Assembly: GCA_016124945.1 (NCBI GenBank) | Contig: WGMT01000062.1 | Span: 1-64,000 of the forward strand | Direction: 5' to 3' | From: a bacterium | Lineage (GTDB): Bacteria > Chloroflexota > Anaerolineae > Caldilineales > Caldilineaceae | Length of the DNA stretch: 64,000 nt | Shown here: positions 16,886 to 25,740 of the stretch, piece after piece | Layout of the letters: each line of letters begins with the position of its first letter | Numbering within the stretch: position 1 is the first letter of the stretch | Notes under the pieces: generated by a model | The model's database searches: none | Seen by the model: the letters and a program-made list of their open reading frames with translations, nothing else | What the model was told of the DNA's origin: nothing | Position numbers and translations under genes: made by a program

Positions 16886-17072
16886 GGTGGGTTTGTTGCG
16901 TGATACGTGTTGCGTGATACGTGTTGCGTGGGCAGAGGTTGTTGTCGCTTCTCTGGATCATGGTGGGTAAAGCGTGTGCAATACGTGCTCACACGCTGCT
17001 TTAATATAGCAAGCCTCAAGTGAACCAACCAACGGTCTCTACCCACGCAACACGTATCACGTATCACGCAAC
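16886..17072. repeat. Inverted GCGTGATACGTGTT arms enclosing a second GTGGGCAGAG palindromic element
   Basis: The left arm 16896-16927 (TTGCGTGATACGTGTTGCGT...) and the right arm 17047-17072 (GCAACACGTATCACGTATCA...) are perfect inverted repeats. Between them is a 119-bp element (16928-17046) with ends GTGGGCAGAGGTTGTTGTCG and CAACGGTCTCTACCCAC. Its first 27 bp match the element at 11895 at most positions. The stop codon of the isomerase gene (17064-17066) lies inside the right arm. Confidence 0.82.
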
Positions 17073-18482
17073 TCTAGCCAACTCAAGTTTCTCTAACCGC
17101 GCAAACTTCCCCAACACCCCCGCTCGATGACCAATCCCCAGCGCGCAATGATGGGTGGGGGCGTGGCTGCACCAGGCATCGACGAATTCGGCTGGGTTCA
17201 GGCCGAAGCGGATGCGGCTGTTGGTGTTGCCGATGCGCATGATCGGGCCGGGGATCGACTCGCCTTCGGCAGCCAGAAACTTGAGCCGACCGTCGCGGGT
17301 TTGGGTGCAACTGAAGATGGTCACTGGGCCGGTTTTGACGTTGAATTCAACGGAGACGCCTGCGCCCGACTTGCCATGATAGAGGCCGAGGCCGCGCAGG
17401 ATCGGTCGACGGTCACCAATGGCCAGATGCGCCGGGCCGTCATGCCCCATCAGCACAAAGTGTTCCTTGAAGTCCATGGCGTAGAACTCGGTGTAGGAAC
17501 CGCCCGCACCAAGGACGTCCATCACCTTCATAGCCACGGCGTTTTTCAGGTCACCTTCACCGGCGGCAGGGATGCCGCGGGCGGTGAGCAACGAATTGCC
17601 CAGGATCAGTGCCGCGCCCAACCGCTCGAACTCGTTGTCGTTGCTGCCGCGATAGTAGTAGGCCAGCCCGCCCAGCTCGAAATCGGCCACCAGCCGATCC
17701 AAACCGACGGCGACCTTGCAGGCGTGCTGGAGGTCGTCCTCTTTAGCGGAGGCGTCGATCTCGAAGACCTGCCGCGCCTCTTCCAGCTTGCGGTTGATCT
17801 CGGGCTGCGTCACGGCGTTGACGCGGTCGGCCAGGTCGTCCATCTCCAGAACTTCCACATGCAGGCCCAGTTGGGCGTGGTGCTGGGTAAAGTCGGAGTA
17901 CATGTCGAGCATGCCGGGATAGGTGTGGCCGAGGAAACCGAAACGCGATCCTTGTAGCACACGCACCGCCGTCGCCGCCTGACACCATTCGTGTAGCGAA
18001 GACCAGACGCGTTCGTCGTCAAACAACGTGCCGGAGACAACCTGAAACTCGATTCCGGCGCGGTGGAATGCGTTGGAGAGTTCGGGGACACAGCAGGTGG
18101 AGCAGTTGGCCAGCCACTCGCCGGTGTCGGTGTTTTCGTAGTCCAGTGCGGCTACAGGTTGCAGATTCAACACCAAGACAGGCACCTTGGCGCGCTGCAC
18201 AATCGGCAGCACCTGCGAACTGGTGGCGTAGGTGGCGGTGTGGCAAATGAGAAGGTCTACATTGGCGGCGGCGAGGACGTCGCCTGCCCTGTGGGCTTCT
18301 TGTGGGGTATCCACCAACCCCAGCCCTACGACATCGGCGAATTGACCAAGCTGCTCTGCGATATGACGGTAGTAGCCTTCGAGCCGTTCCTTGAGGCCGG
18401 GGAATTGAGGCCAATAGGCAGCCAGCCCAATCGCAAACAGTCCAACCCTGGCTTTCGGGTAGCTTCGTTGCGAGAAGTCCAT
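17064..18482 (-). CDS. L-arabinose/L-fucose isomerase family protein
   Basis: 472 residues, similar in length to L-arabinose isomerases. The N-terminus ARVGLFAIGLAAYWPQFPGL and the LLICHTATYATSSQVLPIVQ segment are typical of the AraA/FucI fold, which converts aldoses to ketoses with a divalent metal. Later segments carry the Glu/His metal-site region (GIPAAGEGDLKNAVAMKVM and the closing ALGIGHRAGVL). Start at 18482 has GAGGTG upstream. With rhaM and a DeoR regulator next to it, the enzyme is likely to act on L-rhamnose, L-fucose or a related sugar rather than arabinose, but this cannot be decided here. The stop codon is inside a tandem repeat. Confidence 0.85.
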   Translation of the reverse strand: MDFSQRSYPKARVGLFAIGLAAYWPQFPGLKERLEGYYRHIAEQLGQFADVVGLGLVDTPQEAHRAGDVLAAANVDLLICHTATYATSSQVLPIVQRAKVPVLVLNLQPVAALDYENTDTGEWLANCSTCCVPELSNAFHRAGIEFQVVSGTLFDDERVWSSLHEWCQAATAVRVLQGSRFGFLGHTYPGMLDMYSDFTQHHAQLGLHVEVLEMDDLADRVNAVTQPEINRKLEEARQVFEIDASAKEDDLQHACKVAVGLDRLVADFELGGLAYYYRGSNDNEFERLGAALILGNSLLTARGIPAAGEGDLKNAVAMKVMDVLGAGGSYTEFYAMDFKEHFVLMGHDGPAHLAIGDRRPILRGLGLYHGKSGAGVSVEFNVKTGPVTIFSCTQTRDGRLKFLAAEGESIPGPIMRIGNTNSRIRFGLNPAEFVDAWCSHAPTHHCALGIGHRAGVLGKFARLEKLELARVA

Positions 18483-18719
18483 GTGCACCTCAGTTGGTGA
18501 GTCCACTGACTTGTTTTCGATTTTTGTTTGGCAGATGTGGGGTGGGGCGCAAAGCACGGCGAAAGACCGCGCCTCTTATTTGCTTATGTTCTCTTCAATG
18601 GATATGGAAAGAATACAACTACATGATTTACTTGTCAACCACATATTTTCATTTTGTTGTGTTTTTTCTATGTTTTCTTTCGTTTGGATTTTCACAAAAT
18701 TCCGTTTGTGCAAAAGAGA

Positions 18720-18783
18720 ACAAGCGAGAAATAAGAAATGGACCGGTGGCGTACCACTGGTCCATTTCTTATTTCTCGCTTGT
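18720..18783 (-). terminator. Long near-perfect hairpin between the isomerase and the second binding protein
   Basis: Arms of 30 bp (ACAAGCGAGAAATAAGAAAT..., one mismatch) surround a 4-base loop CGTA. It lies 3' of the binding-protein gene that ends at 18843 and upstream of the isomerase start. It lacks the short GC stem and T-run of a textbook terminator, so it could also be a small mobile palindrome. The flanking sequence from 18560 to 18720 is clearly more AT-rich than its surroundings and holds no supported gene. Confidence 0.6.
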
Positions 18784-18810
18784 CATCAGTTCTGAGAACG
18801 TAAGCTCAAC

Positions 18811-18842
18811 CCAGTCCCCAGTCCCTAGTCGCCAGTCCCTAA
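18811..18842. repeat. CCCCAGTCCCTAGTC tandem words next to a stop codon
   Basis: Four or five heptamers of the CCCAGTC/CCCTAGT type end immediately before the TAG stop (18843-18845) of the second binding-protein gene. Confidence 0.75.
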
Positions 18843-20651
18843 CTACTGCACTGGTTCGAGAACACCACTCATCAAGAGTACAACGGTGAACGGATCCGCG
18901 CCGGGTCCATTCAAGTAGACAGGATCATTGTCATCCGGCCAGCCGGTGACACGGATGTTGGGAACCGGGTTGTTGCCGTAGCGTTCCCACAGCGGGATCT
19001 GCGGCAGCAGTTCGTTGTAGGCCAACGCCAGCTCGTTGATGATATCGGCTTGTCCGGCCTGATCGCTGCCCAACGCAGATTCATCGGTCTTGGCTGCCAG
19101 GTCGATTTCGGCGCCCAGCGTATCGACTGTCTGAACCAGAGGGAAGTCCATGCCAGGGCCGACGGTCACAGCCTGCTCACCACCGGTGCGGTTGTAGCTG
19201 TTGAAGTTGACGTTGTACGCGAAGTGAGGATGGGGATTGCCCGTGCCCCAGTCGCGAATCGCCAATTCAAAATCGCCTGCGAGCACATCTACTGGATGCT
19301 GCTGGAAGTTGACGCCACGGAAGGTGGTGGGAATGCCAAAGTCGGTAAGCTGCTGGGCAAGATTCTCAGCCGCTGCCGACCAGTCGGCGAATTCAGCCGG
19401 GGCGGTCAGTGTGTACGAAAGCTCGTTGCCCTGATCGTCGAGCCAGTTGCCGTCCGCGTTGCGGCTAAAGCCTAACCCTTCGAGGATGGCGGAAGCCTGG
19501 TCGCGATCAAAGTCATACGCGTTCAACTGCGCCTGGGTTTCTTCGGTCAACCAATTGGCTGCCAGGTTGTCTGAGAAGCCCGTCATGGTGACATGTCGAC
19601 GACCCGATTGGCCCAAAGAGACGAAGCCATTTTCGTCGCGGTCGGTGGCATAGGCCAACGCCTGGCGGAACTCTTTGAGGTTGAACGGGTAGATGTTGTG
19701 GTTGAAGTAGAGCGCCGGGCCGGTGTAGAGCGGGGCACGTACGATGCGGATGCCCTGATCGATGTACTGGCGTTCCGTCGCAGGCGGGAAGCCGTGTGTG
19801 GCGTAGTCCACATTACCGGCCAATACCAGCGGGGTGATGTCGGGCGTCTCACCGTTAAAGTTGACGAGGCGATCAAAATTCACAGTATCGGCCCAATAGG
19901 ACGTTTCGACCTTGTTCAAAGTCAACTGTGCTTCGGTGATGGTCGCCAGATCAATCTGGTAAGGCCCAAGCACAATGTACTCTTCAGGACGGAATTCGTT
20001 GAATTCCTGAAGCAAGGTGCTCCATTCCGCATCTTCAGAGGTCTTGCCCTCGGCGGCGAGGTCGCGCACACGCTGCGCAAATTCGCCGTAGGTGGCAGAA
20101 GGACGGATGTTGACCTCACGCAGAATGCGGCGCAACACAGTGGTGGACGGCGCTGTCAGGTTAAAGGCGACGGTGCTGTCATCAATTGCCTCGGTGCTCT
20201 CTAAGAAGCGCCAGACGGTGGTGTTCTGCAAACGCAGAATGTCGAAGGTATCGACTACGTCCTGGCTGGTGAAAGCATCGCCGTTGCTCCAGACGGCCCC
20301 TTCGATGATGCTGACGTTGAGGGTGTCTTCGTCGGCCCATTCCCAGGATTGGCCGGCCATTGGCATCCAGTCATCTTCGGCCCACATGTAGAAGAAGAGC
20401 GGTGGGTTCATCACATGGTGATAGATGCCCAAGATCATGCCATTGGCAACAAAACTGTTGAAGTGGCCGGTGGGCGGTGCTGCGTAGGGCCAGGCAACGT
20501 GCATTTCCGTCGGTCCTGTTGCGGCAGGGGCAGCGGGTGCTGCCGGCTGGTCTGCCGCGCCAGGTGCGGGGGCTGCAGGCGCAGGACAAGCCGCCAACAG
20601 CATCGCCACAACCATCAGCATGCTGATGAGTGTCCAAAGGCGTCGATTCAT
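18843..20651 (-). CDS. Opp-type ABC transporter substrate-binding lipoprotein (second system)
   Basis: 602 residues. Lipoprotein signal peptide ending MLLAAC (Cys22), an Ala/Pro-rich spacer, then the SBP_bac_5 fold with DEDTLNVSIIEGAVWSNGDAF and the domain-closing region near the C-terminus. Start at 20651 with AAGGAG upstream. It is the last gene in the direction of the second transporter (25476 to 21035), separated from it by ~380 bp, so it may have its own promoter. Only moderate resemblance to the first binding protein suggests a different ligand. Confidence 0.92.
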   Translation of the reverse strand: MNRRLWTLISMLMVVAMLLAACPAPAAPAPGAADQPAAPAAPAATGPTEMHVAWPYAAPPTGHFNSFVANGMILGIYHHVMNPPLFFYMWAEDDWMPMAGQSWEWADEDTLNVSIIEGAVWSNGDAFTSQDVVDTFDILRLQNTTVWRFLESTEAIDDSTVAFNLTAPSTTVLRRILREVNIRPSATYGEFAQRVRDLAAEGKTSEDAEWSTLLQEFNEFRPEEYIVLGPYQIDLATITEAQLTLNKVETSYWADTVNFDRLVNFNGETPDITPLVLAGNVDYATHGFPPATERQYIDQGIRIVRAPLYTGPALYFNHNIYPFNLKEFRQALAYATDRDENGFVSLGQSGRRHVTMTGFSDNLAANWLTEETQAQLNAYDFDRDQASAILEGLGFSRNADGNWLDDQGNELSYTLTAPAEFADWSAAAENLAQQLTDFGIPTTFRGVNFQQHPVDVLAGDFELAIRDWGTGNPHPHFAYNVNFNSYNRTGGEQAVTVGPGMDFPLVQTVDTLGAEIDLAAKTDESALGSDQAGQADIINELALAYNELLPQIPLWERYGNNPVPNIRVTGWPDDNDPVYLNGPGADPFTVVLLMSGVLEPVQ

Positions 20652-21034
20652 CTTTTTGACTCCTTGTGTCATAGGTGAATAACGAAAAACGAGGTTGGAA
20701 TAGCTCTCACCATCGATGTGGCGAGATAGAAACTCACACAGAGGATCTGGTGAGGTATCTACGAACTCAGTAATTCACGATTTTTCCCAGTTTTGTGGAG
20801 TGAGCATCCTTACGAATGATCACTTTTTGAACACGGGCGGCTGTTTTTTGCGATTTACGCAGATGTTCACGCGTGGCTGCTGCTGATTGTCTAGCGCCTC
20901 TGACTGCGTGGCGCCCTCGGCGCGGATCTGTGGATGGTCGAAAAGGTAAGCGGCAAAGCGCCTGCCCTTTTATTCGACGACGGCGATTTGTTCATCTTCC
21001 AAAGATGCTCTCCATTTTTGTTGTCCTCATTTAT
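20652..21034. other. Gene-free gap with a possible element remnant
   Basis: No gene is supported here. Bases 20800-20813 (GGAGTGAGCATCCT) match the inner hairpin of the MITE-like elements at 15298 and 31018, so a degraded copy may be present. The minus strand has a short open frame ending KKQPPVFKK (stop near 20824) with no start codon or recognisable family, possibly a gene fragment. Confidence 0.35.
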
Positions 21035-21226
21035 TTATCCTTTGCCGATCCCCAAGCGCACAAGAACAATAATCAATAGGAGAAAGAGAACCCCAATCCC
21101 AAAGGTGAGCAGTGAGATGGTAAATTCGGCGCTGTTCGGTTCGGTCACGAACAAGAGGATGGCGGCGACCAAAGTGACAAACACACCGATTGTAAATCCG
21201 GCTTTGCCTAATTCTGGACCAATCAT
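21035..21226 (-). CDS. Small two-helix membrane protein of unknown function
   Basis: 63 residues with two predicted membrane helices (AGFTIGVFVTLVAAILLFV and ISLLTFGIGVLFLLLIIVLV) separated by a short acidic loop (TEPNSAE). It starts 5 bp after the stop of the upstream ATPase gene, so it is probably co-transcribed with the second transporter. Not recognised. It could be an accessory subunit of the transporter. Confidence 0.7.
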   Translation of the reverse strand: MIGPELGKAGFTIGVFVTLVAAILLFVTEPNSAEFTISLLTFGIGVLFLLLIIVLVRLGIGKG

Positions 21227-21231
21227 CGTAC

Positions 21232-22236
21232 TTACACCACTTCGATTAACTCAACGGGCACATCTTTGCGTGGCGGGCAGGCAACCCGCCCCCCAGCTTC
21301 GATTGCTTCCAGAGGCGGCACATTGACATCACACTCCCCTTCCACACAGTATGGGCAGCGCGGATGGAAGGTGCACCCTGGCGGTAGGTGAAGCAGGCTA
21401 GGAATTTCGGCGCTTCTCAACTCTATCTGCCGCTTGCGGTGGGTGAGTTCCGGATCTGCTTCCGGCACGGCGGCCAACAGCGCCTGGGTGTAGGGGTGCC
21501 TCGGATCGGCGATGGTGCGCGGGGTGGGCCCTTCTTCGACAATGCGCCCCAGATACATCACGACAATGCGGTGTTCCCAGGCGAAATATTTGGCCAGCGC
21601 CAGATCGTGGGTGATGAACAAGAATGTCACCTTGAATTCGGTGCGTAAGCGGGCCAACATGTTGAGCAGGCTGACCCGAATCGAGACATCCACCATCGAG
21701 ACGGCTTCATCGGCCACGATAAAGGTGGGTTCCACGGTTAATGCGCGTGCCACCGAGACACGTTGCCGCTGTCCACCGCTCAGTTGGTGGGGGTATTTGT
21801 TGATGAACTCCTTCGACGGCGTCAGATCGACAATCTCCAGCAGTTCCAACGCACGTCGCTCGGCGCCTGCCCGTCCACTTACCTTGCGATGGCGCAGCAG
21901 GGGCGTGGTCAGAATGTCGCGCACGGTTTGCGTGGGATTGAGTGAGGCGTAGGGATCCTGGTGGATGATCTGCACCGCTTTGCGATACTCTTTGTAGCGG
22001 TTGCCGTCCATGCTGAGGATGTCTTCGCCCTGGTAGAGGATCTGCCCTGCCGAGGGTTTGATCAGCCCTGCCACCATACGCCCAGTTGTACTCTTGCCAC
22101 AACCGCTTTCGCCGACCAGGCAGACGATCTCCTGTTCGTTGATTCCCAGTGAAATATCGTCAACAGCCGTGACTTGCTCTGCGCCACGACCGAAGGTCTT
22201 GGTAATGTTTTTTAGCTCAAGAATCGGTCTTGTCAT
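21232..22236 (-). CDS. Opp-type ABC transporter ATP-binding protein (OppF-like, second system)
   Basis: 334 residues: Walker A GESGCGKST, signature LSGGQRQRVSVARAL, Walker B FIVADEAVSMVD, and C-terminal oligopeptide domain GCTFHPRCPYCVEGEC. The Walker B region has ADEAVSM where the first system has ADEPVSM. Follows the OppD-like gene by ~57 bp. Confidence 0.93.
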   Translation of the reverse strand: MTRPILELKNITKTFGRGAEQVTAVDDISLGINEQEIVCLVGESGCGKSTTGRMVAGLIKPSAGQILYQGEDILSMDGNRYKEYRKAVQIIHQDPYASLNPTQTVRDILTTPLLRHRKVSGRAGAERRALELLEIVDLTPSKEFINKYPHQLSGGQRQRVSVARALTVEPTFIVADEAVSMVDVSIRVSLLNMLARLRTEFKVTFLFITHDLALAKYFAWEHRIVVMYLGRIVEEGPTPRTIADPRHPYTQALLAAVPEADPELTHRKRQIELRSAEIPSLLHLPPGCTFHPRCPYCVEGECDVNVPPLEAIEAGGRVACPPRKDVPVELIEVV

Positions 22237-22293
22237 GCCTTATCCGCTCTGGTTTGTTATGTCTCGGCTTTGTCTGTTCGGCTAGTTACTCGT

Positions 22294-23412
22294 CTACGCC
22301 TGACTCTGCTTGACTAGCTCGTCGAGCATAGCCCGCCGCTGTTTTAATCCACGATGCAAGGGATGTTCCACCAGATCTCGCTCCACCTCTTGCCAGTGCC
22401 AGCAGGCCGCCGTGTGATTGGGGCCGACTTCGATCAGGGGTGGCTCTTCTTGAGCGCACCGTTCCGTCGCAAAAGGACAGCGTGGGTGGAACTTGCAGCC
22501 TGTGGGAAGGTCGATGAGATCAGGTGGCGATCCAGGAATGGAGGCCAGTTCTTCAAAGCCGCCGCTGACGGTGGGCACTGCCCGAATTAAGCCGAGGGTG
22601 TAGGGGTGACGGGGCCGGTAAAAAATGTCTTCGGTGGGCCCCAACTCCACAACCTTGCCTGCATACATCGTCGCCACACGATCCGCCAATTCGGCGGCAA
22701 TCGCCAGATCGTGCGAGATGAAGATCATGGCGAAGTTGTGTGCAGCCTTCAGTTTTCTCAGTAGATCAATGATGGTGCGCTGTGTCAAAATGTCTAGCGC
22801 CGTCGTCGGTTCGTCGAGGATCAGAATCTGCGGCTCAAGCAGGAGCGAAAGCGCCAGCAGCACACGCTGACGCATGCCGCCGCTCAATTCATGTGGGTAG
22901 GCATTGATCACCCGCTTCGGATCGAGTTGCACAAAGCGCAGCAGATCGGTGACCTTTTCGCGTACGGCTTTTTTGTCATTCCAGCCGTGTGATTGCGCTG
23001 TATCCCACATCTGTTCCCACACCCGCAACACCGGGTTGAAGGCATTGAGTGCTGATTGAAAGACCATGGCGCACTCGCTCCAGCGGAATTTACGCAGATC
23101 CGAAGGGTTGAGCGCCAGCACGTCGATCTCGCGAGTGTCTCGATAGTAGAGCACTTCGCCCTCGGTGACTCGGGCGGCTTTCACCAGCAGACGCACAATG
23201 GCCAACCCCAGCGTCGTTTTGCCTGAGCCGCTCTCACCGATCAAGGCGATACTTTCCCCTGCCTGGACCTCCAGATCGATGCCGCGGACCGCCTGGACCT
23301 GACCCCGCCGTGTGAAGTAATTTACATGCAGATTGCGCAGGATCAGCGGTGGCGTGGACGGCTGCACAGATGGGCCGTTTTGTGATTGATCCCCGTCGAG
23401 ATTGGTTGTCAT
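22294..23412 (-). CDS. Opp-type ABC transporter ATP-binding protein (OppD-like, second system)
   Basis: 372 residues: Walker A GESGSGKTT, signature LSGGMRQRVLLALS, Walker B ILILDEPTTALD, and C-terminal GCKFHPRCPFATERC with further Cys. About 30 residues follow the canonical domain (HRGLKQRRAMLDELVKQ), a helical tail not present in the first system's protein. Confidence 0.93.
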   Translation of the reverse strand: MTTNLDGDQSQNGPSVQPSTPPLILRNLHVNYFTRRGQVQAVRGIDLEVQAGESIALIGESGSGKTTLGLAIVRLLVKAARVTEGEVLYYRDTREIDVLALNPSDLRKFRWSECAMVFQSALNAFNPVLRVWEQMWDTAQSHGWNDKKAVREKVTDLLRFVQLDPKRVINAYPHELSGGMRQRVLLALSLLLEPQILILDEPTTALDILTQRTIIDLLRKLKAAHNFAMIFISHDLAIAAELADRVATMYAGKVVELGPTEDIFYRPRHPYTLGLIRAVPTVSGGFEELASIPGSPPDLIDLPTGCKFHPRCPFATERCAQEEPPLIEVGPNHTAACWHWQEVERDLVEHPLHRGLKQRRAMLDELVKQSQA

Positions 23413-23458
23413 CCTTTACCCTTGCCACTTGATAATTGATACTGTCGCCACTGGCCGC

Positions 23459-24376
23459 CTACTCGCCCGAACGAAGACGGGGATTGAAGACAAGCTCCAA
23501 CGAACGGGCCATGGTCACCATTGCCAACTGCCACAGGCCAATCGCAATAATGGGGGCCATAATGTACCAGACACTGTCTTGGTAGAAAATCGCGCCACGC
23601 ACCCACGCCAGGCTCACCATCACACCCCAGTTGCTACCCTGAATCGGCATGTTGATCAAACCTAAGAGAAAGAGTGCAACCTGCGCATAGATCGCGCCTG
23701 TCATCGCCAGGATGAAGCTGATCAGAATGTAACTCATCATGTTCGGCACAATCTCGCGGAAGATAATGTGCCACATGCCCAAATCCAGCGCCCGAGCCGC
23801 CTCGACAAAATCGCGTTCCTTGAGCGAAAGGGTCTGTGAACGCACGGCGCGCAACAAGACAGGCCAGCCAAGCGCCCCCAATAGCACCCCCAACACAGTG
23901 AGGCTGTCAATTGTAATGAAGGCGGCGAGGACAGCCAGCAGCGGCAGATTCGGAATCGTGAGCCACACATCGGTGATAAACATGATGGTGCTGTCGATCC
24001 AGCCGCCTGCAAAGCCGCTTAACGCGCCAAAGGCCACGGCGACCAAGGTTGAAAGGGTGGCGGCAATCAGGCCCACGTAGATTACATCGCGACCGCCGTG
24101 GACAATGTGCGACCAAATATCACGTCCTTGGTGATCGGTGCCCAACCAATTCTCCGCCGACGGCGGCAGGTAGATCTGATCCACCTTGGTGCGAGTGTCC
24201 AACTCCACAAAGAGTGGGCCTACGTACGCCAGCAGCACAATCGCAATCACGCCCACAAAGCCGACAAAGCCAACTTTGCTGTAGGTCAAAATTCGAAACG
24301 TATCGCGTATAGAATCGCCGACAGCCTGAAGGCGGCGGACCCAAAAAGAGTGCTGTGGTTGAATTTCTGCGGCCAT
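23459..24376 (-). CDS. Opp-type ABC transporter permease (DppC/OppC-like, second system)
   Basis: 305 residues. An N-terminal helix (VGFVGFVGVIAIVLLAYVG) precedes the LGTDHQGRDIWSHIVHGG segment diagnostic of DppC proteins. The coupling loop KERDFVEAARALDLGMWHII sits before the last helices. The gene starts 15 bp after the upstream permease stop. Confidence 0.93.
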   Translation of the reverse strand: MAAEIQPQHSFWVRRLQAVGDSIRDTFRILTYSKVGFVGFVGVIAIVLLAYVGPLFVELDTRTKVDQIYLPPSAENWLGTDHQGRDIWSHIVHGGRDVIYVGLIAATLSTLVAVAFGALSGFAGGWIDSTIMFITDVWLTIPNLPLLAVLAAFITIDSLTVLGVLLGALGWPVLLRAVRSQTLSLKERDFVEAARALDLGMWHIIFREIVPNMMSYILISFILAMTGAIYAQVALFLLGLINMPIQGSNWGVMVSLAWVRGAIFYQDSVWYIMAPIIAIGLWQLAMVTMARSLELVFNPRLRSGE

Positions 24377-24390
24377 GCACTGCCTGCTTT

Positions 24391-25476
24391 CTAGTCGTGC
24401 TCACCGAGTTTGATTCGGGGATCAATCACACTGTATAAGATGTCGGCGAAATAGTTGGCGGCCACCACAGAGATGGTGATAATAAGGAAAATTCCCTGCA
24501 TCAAGGTGTAGTCGCGTCGTTGGATGCTTTCGAGCAGCTTCAAACCGATCCCTTCGTAGCGGAAAATCGTTTCGATCAGGATGGAGCCGCCAACCACAAA
24601 GCCGATGCTGATGGCCAGGGTTGTGAAGAGCGGTAGCGAGGCATTCCGTCCAACGTAGGCTGTGGTGATGCGGCTGTCTTTGAGGCCACGCGCCCGCGCC
24701 ACGGTGACATAATCTTCTTCCAGTGTGCTCAACGTGTTGCTCTTCATGGCCAACATCCAGCCACCAATCGTGGTCAAAATGTAGGTGAACATGGGCAAAG
24801 AAGCGTGGAAGAGCGCATCCTTTACAAATTCCCAGTTAAGACCGGGGCGCATACCGGGCGAAAGGGAACCGCGCATCTCGGCAATCGGTAAAATCTTGAG
24901 CTGCACACCAAACCAGACAATAATGAGGATACCCACAAGATAATTGGGCAGCGAACTAAAGACCGACGCAAAGAAGGTAAGGCTGTGATCCAGCAAACTG
25001 TTGCGCCGGTAAGCCATGAGGATGCCCAAGGTCACGCCCAATAAAAAGCTGATGATCAACGACAGCCCCACACTAAACATCGTCCATGGCAAATGACGGG
25101 CGATGATTTCGGCAACCGTTGCCCCCGGCGATAGGATAGACATTCCCAAATCGCCTCGCACCAGCTTGCTCATATACTGAGCATACTGAAGCAGTACAGG
25201 CTGTTCAAGATCAATGTTAAAAAGTGCCGACGCTTGATCACGTGCTTCGTCAAGTGGCATTGAATATTGGACGATCAGTTGATTCATGTAGAGTTCAACT
25301 GGATTGCCCGGTAATAGACGAATCAAGAAAAAGGTGAGTGTAATGACCAGCCAGATCGTAAAAAGGGCTTTGAGTGTCTTGCGTAGCAGATAGGAGTGAT
25401 AAAGCGCCTGCAAGCGATCCTGAAAAGAAACGCTTTCCGTCGTTTCGGCCCGAGGCAGTTCTGCCGTCGTTGCCAT
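24391..25476 (-). CDS. Opp-type ABC transporter permease (DppB/OppB-like, second system)
   Basis: 361 residues. It has an N-terminal extension of ~30 residues, the helix LFTIWLVITLTFFLIRLLPG with the RLLPGNPVELYMN motif, and a C-terminal coupling loop VTVARARGLKDSRITTAYV. It is first in its operon (permease, permease, ATPase, ATPase, small membrane protein). The ~280 bp upstream of it hold no gene and presumably contain the promoter. Confidence 0.93.
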   Translation of the reverse strand: MATTAELPRAETTESVSFQDRLQALYHSYLLRKTLKALFTIWLVITLTFFLIRLLPGNPVELYMNQLIVQYSMPLDEARDQASALFNIDLEQPVLLQYAQYMSKLVRGDLGMSILSPGATVAEIIARHLPWTMFSVGLSLIISFLLGVTLGILMAYRRNSLLDHSLTFFASVFSSLPNYLVGILIIVWFGVQLKILPIAEMRGSLSPGMRPGLNWEFVKDALFHASLPMFTYILTTIGGWMLAMKSNTLSTLEEDYVTVARARGLKDSRITTAYVGRNASLPLFTTLAISIGFVVGGSILIETIFRYEGIGLKLLESIQRRDYTLMQGIFLIITISVVAANYFADILYSVIDPRIKLGEHD

Positions 25477-25740
25477 AGATCAGCCTCCGTTTCATCCATC
25501 GGGGGGACAGGAACGACACTTGCACATACATGCCGAACCCATATTCAAATTCTGTCGAAACCTGTGTGCGCTCGCCAAAGATACACCTGGTCAAAAAGCG
25601 CTATTTTTTGCAGTTCAACTGCCAGAGAGGCGGCCCACGGAGGACCAAGACAAGCTAGGTATTTCTACGTACCATCGAGGTTGGCACAGTGTAAAGCAGG
25701 AGTTTACGACTGTCAAATGAAGAGGTTGCAGCAGACGAAA

